Positions 8,011 through 15,154 of a DNA stretch of 22,416 nt are shown here, piece by piece (the first letter of the stretch is position 1; each line of letters begins with the position of its first letter). The DNA lies in the NCBI GenBank assembly GCA_964506645.1, contig CAZDML010000021.1, positions 1 to 22,416 of the forward strand. Reading direction: 5' to 3'. Source of the DNA: CAZDML01 sp964506645. GTDB lineage: Bacteria; Elusimicrobiota; Elusimicrobia; 2-01-FULL-59-12. The translations under genes and the position numbers were made by a program. The notes under the pieces were generated by a model, which saw only the letters and a program-made list of their open reading frames with translations, was not told where the DNA came from and made no database searches.

Positions 8011-10177
8011 ACGCTCCCTCATCCTCTTTTTTATCTCCGGATTTTGTGCCCTGCTCTATCAATTGGTCTGGGTCCGGTTGGCCTTCACGCATTTTGGCGC
8101 GATCACACCCGTACTTTCCATTGTGGTTTCTGTCTTTATGTTGGGATTAGGGATCGGATCCTGGTGGGGAGGTCGTTGGGCCACTCGTTCGACAACATCC
8201 CCCCTGACTGCTTATGCAATCGTCGAAGGACTCACCGGCCTCAGTGCTTTTGCGGTACCCTGGCTCTTTCAATGCGGGGACACCTGGCTACTCACGCGAG
8301 GCGCGATGGACTCGCAGGCGTATCTGCAGGGCTCGGCGCTCTGGATCGCAGGAGCGCTCCTTCCCTGGTGCACAGCCATGGGTATGACATTTCCTTTGAT
8401 GATGGAGGCCTGGCGCCGAGACCGGGGAGAATCCACCAGCTTCAGCGCGCTTTATACGGCCAACGTCCTGGGCGCTCTGGCAGGGACAGCGCTCACGGCG
8501 CTAGCACTGATCGAGCTTTTCGGATTTCGCAATACGTTAATACTTGGAGGCGCTCTGAATTTCGCCGTGTGTGCCGTAAGCCTGTGGATGTCGGCTCACT
8601 ATCCGCTCGGGCCGGCAAACTCCGCTGCCACAGCCAACGCCCTTTCGTCGCAACCGCTTCCTTCGTCCTTTGTTTTAAGCACTCTGGCCCTCACAGGGTG
8701 TATCACGCTGTCCATGGAAGTCCTCTGGACGCGGATGTTCACCCCCATTCTTCTCAGCACGATCTATTCATTTGCTTCTGTCCTTGGTGTTTATTTACTC
8801 GCAACCTGGATCGGCACGCGGCGTTATCGCCGTGATATGGCCCGCGGAACACCGATATCGGCTGGCATGTTACTGCTCTGGATCTCCTCCGCCGCGCTAC
8901 TTCCACTTTTAATCAACGACCCCCGGCTGCCGGGAACGGCCCTGGGGGTGCTCCTCAGCCTATTCCCCCTCTGTGCTGGGCTCGGATATCTCACGCCGCT
9001 TCTTGTTGATCACTATGCGCAAGGGGATCCTGCCAAAGCGGGATGGGCGTATGCCGTCAATACCGCCGGATGCATCCTGGGTCCGCTTCTAACGACCTAC
9101 CTTTTTCTGCCTCACGCCGGAGCCAAAGAAGTGCTGCTTCTTTTAAGTGCCCCCTTGCTTGTCTTGTCGTGGCTCGCACGGTCCACGGAAATGCCGCGGC
9201 GGCGTCACGCCTTGTCCCTCTGTATCGTGCTTGGATTGGGTGTCGGAGTTTGGGGGCTGGGACGGACCCATGAAGAACCTTTGATGTCAGGAACCCCCTG
9301 GGTCGTACGGCGCGATCCAACCGCCACGGTCATCTCGACGGGCACGGGAATGAACAAACGTTTACTAGTGAACGGCATCAACACCACCAATCTTTCGACG
9401 ATTGCAAAGCTCATGGCCCATCTAGCCATGGTCAGTCACCCGACCCCCGCGCAGAACGGTCTCTCGATTTGTTTTGGCATGGGAACAACGTTTCGCGGAC
9501 TGTTAAGTTGGGGGCTCGAGAGCACGGGGGTCGACATTGTGCCTGGTGTGATTCAAGCGTTTGATTACTACTATGACGACGTTCCGGCTATCCAGCAAAA
9601 CCCCCGGGCACATCTTGTGGTCGATGACGGCCGGCGCTTTCTCCGGCGCACCCCACAGGCCTATGACATTCTTACTGTCGATCCACCTCCACACATCGAG
9701 TCGGCGGGCTTAAGCCTGCTGTACTCCAAAGAATTTTTAGCACTGGCCAACAACCGACTCAAAGAGGGCGGGGTGTTTCATCTCTGGTTTCCGATCTGGG
9801 GAGAGCCCAAAATACGTGCCGCGCTCGCGCGCAGCATCGCGGAAAGTTTCCCCTACACGCAGGTCTATCTCTCCTTGGGCGGATGGGGGCATCATTTCCT
9901 TGCCTCTAACCAACCGTTAAGCCGTCCAACTGTTGATCAATTTGTCCAGCAGATGCCACCGCTGGCGAGAAAAGATCTTCTGGAATGGGAAAAAGATCCC
10001 GACGTGCGGCATGCGGTGGCCCCCGTCCTGGCAAAACCCATGGCGATCAGCGATTTATACAATGCGTCATCCGCGGTCATTACCGATGACCGCCCGTACA
10101 ACGAGTACTATTTCCTGCGCCGCACCTGGCGCAAACTGCAGAAAGGATGGATGCTGCTGAACCATGCCACTCAATAA
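8003..10177 (+). CDS. Multi-pass membrane protein fused to a spermidine-synthase-like domain
   Basis: A 724-residue fusion. Residues 1 to about 430 are a run of transmembrane helices with MFS-like loops (VSVFMLGLGIGSWWGGRWA, GMTFPLMMEAW). The C-terminal 250 residues form a spermidine-synthase-like Rossmann domain: FGMGTT (G492 region), VVDDGRRFL (D541-R544), ILTVDPPPHIESAG (D560), LLYSKEF, and DDRPYNEYYF near the end. The usual aminopropyltransferase GGGDG and DSSDP motifs are not intact, so true spermidine synthesis is unlikely; the acceptor is unknown. I chose the ATG at 8003, which overlaps the SGNH stop by 8 nt (ATGCGTAA), over an in-frame ATG at 7973 that overlaps more deeply; AAAAGG lies upstream. 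Its end overlaps the next gene by 14 nt. Proteins of this layout are often annotated as spermidine synthases, which probably misleads here. Confidence 0.8.
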   Translation: MRKRSLILFFISGFCALLYQLVWVRLAFTHFGAITPVLSIVVSVFMLGLGIGSWWGGRWATRSTTSPLTAYAIVEGLTGLSAFAVPWLFQCGDTWLLTRGAMDSQAYLQGSALWIAGALLPWCTAMGMTFPLMMEAWRRDRGESTSFSALYTANVLGALAGTALTALALIELFGFRNTLILGGALNFAVCAVSLWMSAHYPLGPANSAATANALSSQPLPSSFVLSTLALTGCITLSMEVLWTRMFTPILLSTIYSFASVLGVYLLATWIGTRRYRRDMARGTPISAGMLLLWISSAALLPLLINDPRLPGTALGVLLSLFPLCAGLGYLTPLLVDHYAQGDPAKAGWAYAVNTAGCILGPLLTTYLFLPHAGAKEVLLLLSAPLLVLSWLARSTEMPRRRHALSLCIVLGLGVGVWGLGRTHEEPLMSGTPWVVRRDPTATVISTGTGMNKRLLVNGINTTNLSTIAKLMAHLAMVSHPTPAQNGLSICFGMGTTFRGLLSWGLESTGVDIVPGVIQAFDYYYDDVPAIQQNPRAHLVVDDGRRFLRRTPQAYDILTVDPPPHIESAGLSLLYSKEFLALANNRLKEGGVFHLWFPIWGEPKIRAALARSIAESFPYTQVYLSLGGWGHHFLASNQPLSRPTVDQFVQQMPPLARKDLLEWEKDPDVRHAVAPVLAKPMAISDLYNASSAVITDDRPYNEYYFLRRTWRKLQKGWMLLNHATQ

Positions 10178-11620
10178 CGATCGCATCACCCTCTGGAGCA
10201 GAACTCTCACTCCTATCGCCGAAGGGGTTCTCCTGTTGAGCGTGTTGAAAGTGTTTTTGGAAACACCGCTGCGGGATTGGAGCGCCAACCATCTGGCACC
10301 GGCTGCAGCGTGGCTACGTGGGATTTCTCTCTATCATGGACCCTTTGAAGGGGTCGTCCTCGATATGATGTACGGTCCGATGTCGGTCTTTGCCTATGTG
10401 CCCGCGGCCTGGATTCCCTCGCCCACGGCAGCGCTGCTCATGGCGCAAGTCCTCGCCTTTGTGTATTACTTTCTTCCTGCGTATGTCCTGATGCGCGGAT
10501 CGATGAAACTCGCATTTCTGACGTTTGCGCTCCTGAGTTTTCATCTTGACGTGCTGAGCGGTTCGGCAACCTGGGTACATGCTGATGCCCCGGCTCTCGG
10601 ACTTGCGCTCACCGCCTGCCTCCTGATCGATCGCCCCACGCTGCCGGCCGCCAAACGCTACGGGCTTTCCGCCCTCTGCGCCATCCTGTCCATCTGGACC
10701 AAACAGGTAACGATACCGTTATTGGTCGCCCTCCCGCTGTATGTCGCTTGGAAAGAAGGCCGTAAGGCGGCTCTTTCATACAGTGTCATTTTGTACCTGC
10801 TCGGCATGGCCAGCCTGGTTNNNNNNNNNNTCTTTTTTCTAGTCTCTTTGGACTCGGTGCGCTGCGCTTTAATCTGGTGACCGTGCCGCGGTTACAGCCC
10901 TGGATTGCGAGTAAAGGCACCGCCCTGGGACAGGCTAGCCTTGAGCTACTTCTTACCTCGATGGTTCCGCTTCTTCTCTTGTACCTGTGGGGCAAGAAAC
11001 CTTCTCAAGACGCAGAGGGAAGAGCGGGATCGTCGTCTTGGAAACTTCTGTTCTGGGTTGGTCTGTGGATGATTCCGACCTCACTGCTCGGGCGCGTCAA
11101 AATCGGCGGGTCGTACAACGCCCTGAGTTTTACGCTCTACTTCTGGTGCGTGTCCGCCTTGATGTGTTTGGGGGATGCCGCTGAGAAACAAGCGCGCGCC
11201 AAGCTCGTCTTGTGCGCATGGGCAGTGGGGCTCATGGTGTTCTTAATACCTGCCACGGTGGCCTACTATGCCGTGGTGCCATTTCGCTGGAACCGGATCG
11301 TGCACAATCCGCAGCGATTGGTGTATGAGCTCGTGAAGAAATATCCGGGGGAAGTCTACGCGCCCTGGGGCGGACTTCCGACGGTCATGGCCGAAGGCCA
11401 GATTTATCACTTTGATTACGCTCTCTGGGACCGGGAATTAGGCGGCTTTCCCGTCTCTCCCTCACATCTGCGGAAACATCTGCCTACACACATGCGCTGG
11501 ATCGTTTTCCCTCCGCAAGTCCAGGATCAACGTGTCATGACGGCACTGCCCGAATTTTCCCAACGCACCACACTTCCTGAACTGCCCGGTTGGACGGTCT
11601 ACCAACGCCCGCAGCCCTAG
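10164..11620 (+). CDS. GT-C-like polytopic membrane protein, interrupted by an assembly gap
   Basis: One gene split by ten Ns at 10821-10830. The first part (from ATG 10164) reads in frame to the last base before the gap. The second part reads in another frame with no stop back to the gap (LFSSLFGLGALRFNLVTVP...). The bases that replace the Ns should therefore number 2 modulo 3 (for example 8 or 11). The joined product is about 485 residues, with eight or more hydrophobic segments and a soluble C-terminal domain of about 100 residues. MYGPMSVFAYVPAAWIP and WVHADAPALGLALTA resemble loop and helix motifs of GT-C/DUF2029-type enzymes. The start overlaps the previous stop by 14 nt, so the two proteins are translationally coupled. 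Function is inferred only from fold and context. Confidence 0.72.
10821..10830. other. Assembly gap (10 N)
   Basis: Ten Ns in the middle of the membrane-protein gene. The reading frames on the two sides do not agree across exactly ten bases, so the Ns are a placeholder of arbitrary length, not a measured distance. The apparent frameshift is an assembly artefact and not evidence for a pseudogene. Confidence 0.97.
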
Positions 11621-11649
11621 TTGTGCGGGGCTCGCCAACTGTGTTAAGC
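11621..11649 (+). promoter_or_regulatory. Possible promoter for the zinc-ribbon methyltransferase gene
   Basis: TTGTGC at 11621-11626, a 17-nt spacer and TTAAGC at 11644-11649 lie in the 39-nt gap between the membrane protein and the methyltransferase. The -10 element is weak. If used, the transcript would begin about 3-4 nt before the ATG at 11660, and no Shine-Dalgarno is visible. Confidence 0.3.
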
Positions 11650-11659
11650 TTACACCTTC

Positions 11660-12559
11660 ATGTACGAAACCATTGCCTGTAATCTCTGCCATTCCACGGA
11701 ATGCCGAACGAAATTTGAGTCACAGCCGGCCGATACCGCAGCTTTAGACAAAGCGCATTTTGTTCCTTCCACCGACGCTTACGGCGAATACGGTCGGATT
11801 GTGAAATGTCTCAAATGCGGTCTCGTCTATACCAATCCTCGCCCCAAAGACACCTCTCTTCTGGAAAATTACCAAGGCTTTGAAGACCATGATTACATGG
11901 ATGAAAACGCCAGCCGCAGCATCAATGCCTACATGAGCCTCAACACCATCCGCCAATACGTGCCCAGCGGAAAATTGCTCGATGTCGGGTGTTCCACCGG
12001 GTATTTTCTTAATGCCGCGCGATTAGATTTTGAAACGTTTGGTGTCGAACCCTCAGAATGGGCCTCCAACTACGCACGGGAAAAGTTGCGCCTCGATTTT
12101 TTCACAGGCACGCTCGAAGCTGCGAAATTTTCCACCAATCAATTTGATGTGGTCAGCATGTCCGACGTGATCGAGCATGTCCCCGACCCCCGCCAGACAC
12201 TCAAAGAAGTGCATCGGGTGATTAAGCCTGGGGGGATTCTCTACATGGTGACACCGGACGTCGGCAGTATTACGGCCAAAATCCTGGGCTCCAAGTGGTG
12301 GGGCCTGCGCCCTGCCCATGTTTACTATTTTTCCCGCAAAACCATGCGACAGATGCTTGAGGAAGAAGGGTTTGAAGTGATTCATCTGGGGTCGTTCGGG
12401 CGGGTGTTCCGGCTGGCGTACTGGATCAGCCGCCTCAACGGGTATTCCCCCACCTTAACGGAAAAACTTGTTTGCTGGTCCAAGAAAGTTCGCCTGGGCA
12501 ACAAACTCGTCTATATCAATACGTTTGATTCGATGGAAGTGTGCGCGCGGAAGCGCTAA
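11660..12559 (+). CDS. Class I SAM methyltransferase with N-terminal zinc ribbon
   Basis: A 299-residue protein. The first 55 residues form a likely zinc ribbon: C7 and C10 (ACNLC), then C50 and C53 (VKCLKCGLVYTNPRP). A class I methyltransferase domain of the Methyltransf_11/23 type follows, with motif I LLDVGCSTGYFLNAA (D108), GVEPSEWAS after strand 2, FDVVSMSDVIEHVPDP and LKEVHRVIKPGGILYMVTP. Proteins of this layout are common in O-antigen and capsule clusters, where they methylate or otherwise modify sugars; this one sits at the end of such a cluster. It may have its own promoter, since 39 nt separate it from the upstream gene. Its last 44 nt overlap the convergent GIY-YIG gene. Substrate unknown. 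Confidence 0.85.
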   Translation: MYETIACNLCHSTECRTKFESQPADTAALDKAHFVPSTDAYGEYGRIVKCLKCGLVYTNPRPKDTSLLENYQGFEDHDYMDENASRSINAYMSLNTIRQYVPSGKLLDVGCSTGYFLNAARLDFETFGVEPSEWASNYAREKLRLDFFTGTLEAAKFSTNQFDVVSMSDVIEHVPDPRQTLKEVHRVIKPGGILYMVTPDVGSITAKILGSKWWGLRPAHVYYFSRKTMRQMLEEEGFEVIHLGSFGRVFRLAYWISRLNGYSPTLTEKLVCWSKKVRLGNKLVYINTFDSMEVCARKR

Positions 12560-12842
12560 TCAGGGCTTCTTTTTTCGGGCGGGGCATGCGTTTAATTTTC
12601 GCTTCACGGATCAGCGCTTCGGACCGTGTAAATTCAGACTCCGAATACACAAGCTGGACTGGAAGATGCGTTCGGGTATAGGCGGCCCCCTTGCCCTTTT
12701 GATGTTGCTTCAGTCGTGATTCGATATCCTTGGTAATCCCCGTATAAAGCGACCCATCCCCGCAGCGCAGAACGTATAACGACCATTCCTTTCGTCCCTC
12801 AGACACCATTCCTTCGAGCATTTTGAGATAGGCTGCTTTCAT
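12516..12842 (-). CDS. GIY-YIG domain protein, UPF0213 type
   Basis: A 108-residue single-domain GIY-YIG protein. EWSLYVLRCGDGSLYTGITKD gives the two-strand motif, with LYVLR in place of GIY and YTG in place of YIG. IESRLKQHQKGKGAAYTRTH follows with the conserved arginine, and ESEFTRSEALIREAKIK carries the metal-binding glutamate. The UPF0213 group contains small presumed nucleases of largely unknown role. The start ATG overlaps the DUF1223 stop as ATGA, making it the last gene of the long leftward operon. In-frame ATGs at residues 8 and 12 are alternatives; the motif begins at about residue 19, so all are compatible. Its 3' end overlaps the convergent methyltransferase gene by 44 bp. Confidence 0.88.
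   Translation of the reverse strand: MKAAYLKMLEGMVSEGRKEWSLYVLRCGDGSLYTGITKDIESRLKQHQKGKGAAYTRTHLPVQLVYSESEFTRSEALIREAKIKRMPRPKKEALISASARTLPSNQTY
12550..12575 (+). terminator. Weak rho-independent terminator for the rightward operon
   Basis: GAAGC (12550-12554) can pair with GCTTC (12565-12569), followed by six Ts (12570-12575). The stem has only five pairs and the loop is ten bases. The methyltransferase stop codon TAA (12557-12559) lies inside the loop. The element lies within the 3' coding part of the convergent GIY-YIG gene. Confidence 0.4.
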
Positions 12843-13582
12843 GGGCGAAGCGCCTTTTGAACAGGGTAGAAACGTGCCGCCGTGAGGATGGCCGACGGAT
12901 CTCCAGACACCAGGATCGCAATCCCGGTATGTTCTGTGTTCCAGAAGGGCTTAAGTTGAATGGGAATTTGGTACACAGGCGAGTAGCGGCCGGGAATCGT
13001 CCAAAAATCACGCACGACATACCGACCGCTCATTACGCGTCCTGCGTTTTCACCTTTTCTCACATGAATCTCAGTGGTGTTCTCATAAATCACGACGGTG
13101 ACAGAGGGCTGCAGCGGCGCCAGCGACTCCGGCAATTGAAATGAGACGGTGAGCCCCCCCGAGGCCAGCGACCCTTTGGCTTCCAAAGAGAGCTCAGGCA
13201 TCGTTTTTTTACGCCGTTTTTCAATTTCACGACGCGCTTGCGCTCCATCCGAACCGTTGAACGCAACTTCTCCCTGCACCACCATCTGCGGCGTGTACAT
13301 GTCGAAGGGTGGCAGCGCTTTCACATAAGCATCCTGACGTTGTGTTGCACTTTTACTGGAAAAGGGATCTTTCCATCCCAGGCTATCCCAATAATCCACA
13401 TGAAAACTCAGCGGCAGTACGTCCGATCCGTACTCCGTATCGAGTTGTGCGAGCACTTTTTCAGCAGGCGGGCAACTGGAACAACCTTGCGATTCAAACA
13501 ATTCGAGCGGAATCAACACGGCATTTGTGAGGGCGGGGCGGATCAGACATCCGCTGACGAGTATCAGCCCCCACAAACGCAC
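12839..13582 (-). CDS. DUF1223 thioredoxin-like secreted protein
   Basis: A DUF1223-family protein, about 247 residues from the GTG at 13582. The family has a thioredoxin-like fold with an active-site-like CxxC; here it is ESQGCSSCPPAEK (C34, C37). HVDYWDSLGWKDPFSS and YTPQMVVQGEVAFNGSD are further family motifs. From this start the N-terminus MRLWGLILVSGCLIRPA is a secretion signal; LVSGC could be a lipobox (Cys12), but ordinary cleavage after ALTNA is equally possible. The frame stays open to a GTG at 13666. That start has no Shine-Dalgarno and would overlap the small upstream gene by 68 nt, so I prefer 13582, which lies 16 nt after the small gene's stop. No strong ribosome site precedes 13582 either, so translational coupling is likely. 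Biological role unknown. Confidence 0.75.
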   Translation of the reverse strand: MRLWGLILVSGCLIRPALTNAVLIPLELFESQGCSSCPPAEKVLAQLDTEYGSDVLPLSFHVDYWDSLGWKDPFSSKSATQRQDAYVKALPPFDMYTPQMVVQGEVAFNGSDGAQARREIEKRRKKTMPELSLEAKGSLASGGLTVSFQLPESLAPLQPSVTVVIYENTTEIHVRKGENAGRVMSGRYVVRDFWTIPGRYSPVYQIPIQLKPFWNTEHTGIAILVSGDPSAILTAARFYPVQKALRP

Positions 13583-13598
13583 GCGCGCTGGGAAGCGG

Positions 13599-13721
13599 TT
13601 AGAGGAAGTGACGAACGAGGAAATAAAGCAGACCAACAACGAGAACAGCTCCCATAATTTTTTCACATGTACAAGGACCGGGCTGGGCTTTGCACTTTTC
13701 CATGGGACAGAAGATAGACAT
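13599..13721 (-). CDS. Small cysteine-rich single-pass membrane peptide (40 aa)
   Basis: A short gene with a very good translation signal: AGGAGG at 13733-13728, a 6-nt spacer, then ATG at 13721. It encodes 40 residues ending at TAA 13601-13599. The first half, MSIFCPMEKCKAQPGPCTCE, contains four cysteines in a C-x4-C-x6-C-x-C pattern that could bind metal or form disulfides. The second half, KIMGAVLVVGLLYFLVRHFL, is a single transmembrane helix. I do not recognise a family. It lies 59 nt after tldD and 16 nt before the preferred DUF1223 start, all on the same strand, so it should be co-expressed with both. A competing reading extends the DUF1223 frame across it, but without a ribosome site. 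The call rests on the Shine-Dalgarno and the peptide's composition. Confidence 0.62.
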   Translation of the reverse strand: MSIFCPMEKCKAQPGPCTCEKIMGAVLVVGLLYFLVRHFL

Positions 13722-13727
13722 AGACAG

Positions 13728-13733
13728 CCTCCT
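13728..13733 (-). promoter_or_regulatory. Consensus Shine-Dalgarno AGGAGG for the small peptide gene
   Basis: AGGAGG six bases before the ATG at 13721, the best ribosome-binding site I noticed in this window. It decides between the small gene and the overlapping upstream extension of the DUF1223 frame. Confidence 0.7.
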
Positions 13734-13780
13734 TTATGCGTCGATAATACCTGAGGGATTTATAGCACTTTCGCAGGCGT

Positions 13781-15154
13781 TCATCCAGCCAATCCGCCGA
13801 CGACGACCCCTTTGGGAATACGCAGCGTAGGCAACCCGTCCGACACCGGTGCCCCTTGTCCATCCTTACCACAGGTTCCTACGGACCAGCCCATATCCGA
13901 GCCAACCAGATCGATGGCCTTCAAGACATCGGGACCATTGCCGATGAGATTGGCCCCGCGGATTAGCGGACCGACTCTGCCATCTTTAATTTGAAATCCT
14001 TCTTCCACTTCAAAAACAAAATCTCCGGTTGCCGTTTCCACTTGGCCACCGCCCATCTTCGTGACAAGCAAGCCATTGGCCACGGATTTTAAAATCGTTT
14101 GCGGATCGTCCGGTCCAGGCGCCACAAAGGTGTTGGCCATACGTGGTATGGGGCGATGTCGAAACGACTCGCGCCGCCCGTGGCCGTTCGAAGTCACCCC
14201 ATCGTGGCGTGCCGTCTTGCGGTCGTAAATGTACGTTTTGAGTACCCCATGGTCGACGAGTACGGCACGCTGGGAGGGAATCCCTTCGTCATCATACGCA
14301 TAAAAACCACGAACACCGTTCATCGTAGGATCTTCCAAAACACTCACCTTTTCATTGCCGACCACTTTTCCCACAGCGCCCTTATAGACCGGAGAAATCC
14401 CTTTCTGCACGGCATCGGCTTCCAGCGGATGGCCGATGGCTTCATGGATCAGCGTGCCCCCCGCTTCCGCCGCGATAATAATCGGCATTTCACCGAGCGG
14501 CGCTGGCGGCGCGACCAAACGATCGATCGCGCGCTGCGCCACCTTCTTGGCCAGAGCGACCACATCATGACGGTCAAAAAATTCAAATCCCCCCGCCCCA
14601 CTCACGGCTTCATGGGCCGTTTGCAGTAATCCGTCTTTTTCTGCAACAACGGACACAGAAAACGTCAGGAGCGTGCGAAGCTCTTCGGTTTGTTCACCCT
14701 CGGAGGTAAAAATTCGGATGTGCTTGGTGGTTTCGCCGTAGTTAATGGACACTTGGCGGACCAGCGGCCGCGACGCGGCTCCAAATGCATTCTGGATCAG
14801 TGCCAGGCGCTTTTCGGGCGAGATCTCTGAAACGGGTTTCGTATACACCGGCATGAATTTTCTCACAGGAAGGATGCTGGGGAGGCCCCCTCGGGAAGTG
14901 CGCCCATCCTGCAGCAGGGTCTGACTCAATCGTTCTATGGCTGCCGTATCAGGGTCGTCCACATGTCCGTGACGCGTTTCATCACCCCGGAGATATCGCA
15001 GGCCAGCACCGCAATCCTGTCCCTGGGTAAAACGTTCCACACGGCCTTCTTCCCAGCGGATCGACAGGGTAGAGGTGTTTTCCCAAAAAAGGTCAGAATA
15101 GTCCCCATAAGACAGGAGGGCAAAAAGAGCGTCAGGGTTGAGAGGTCGGGTCAT
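13781..15154 (-). CDS. tldD: TldD-family zinc metalloprotease
   Basis: A 457-residue TldD/PmbA-family protein. The zinc-binding HExxxH motif is HEAIGHPLEAD (H237, E238, H242), and the conserved C-terminal cysteine ligand is in VGTCGKDGQGAPV (C428). The motif layout and length match TldD more than TldE/PmbA, which lacks the metal motif. In E. coli TldD and TldE form a cylinder that degrades unfolded peptides, trims the microcin B17 leader and processes the antitoxin CcdA. No tldE lies next to it here; its neighbours are a histidine kinase (4-nt ATGA overlap) and a small cysteine-rich peptide gene. A partner may be encoded elsewhere. The start codon is fixed by the overlap with the kinase stop. 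Confidence 0.9.
   Translation of the reverse strand: MTRPLNPDALFALLSYGDYSDLFWENTSTLSIRWEEGRVERFTQGQDCGAGLRYLRGDETRHGHVDDPDTAAIERLSQTLLQDGRTSRGGLPSILPVRKFMPVYTKPVSEISPEKRLALIQNAFGAASRPLVRQVSINYGETTKHIRIFTSEGEQTEELRTLLTFSVSVVAEKDGLLQTAHEAVSGAGGFEFFDRHDVVALAKKVAQRAIDRLVAPPAPLGEMPIIIAAEAGGTLIHEAIGHPLEADAVQKGISPVYKGAVGKVVGNEKVSVLEDPTMNGVRGFYAYDDEGIPSQRAVLVDHGVLKTYIYDRKTARHDGVTSNGHGRRESFRHRPIPRMANTFVAPGPDDPQTILKSVANGLLVTKMGGGQVETATGDFVFEVEEGFQIKDGRVGPLIRGANLIGNGPDVLKAIDLVGSDMGWSVGTCGKDGQGAPVSDGLPTLRIPKGVVVGGLAG

Noticed and set aside
12455..12515. Possible terminator for the leftward operon (GTTTGTTG / CAGCAAAC stem before a T-run on the minus strand)
   Set aside because: Long loop, a G-U pair and separation from the T-run, all within a conserved methyltransferase coding region; too weak to call.
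13583..13666. Upstream extension of the DUF1223 gene to a GTG at 13666, giving a MKKLWELFSLLV N-terminus
   Set aside because: No Shine-Dalgarno, and it would overlap the small peptide gene that has a perfect one. It cannot be fully excluded because the extension also looks like a membrane segment.
13663..13872. 69-codon minus-strand frame across the tldD end and the small gene
   Set aside because: It overlaps the conserved tldD C-terminus in another frame and reads through the small gene's ribosome site; no motif.
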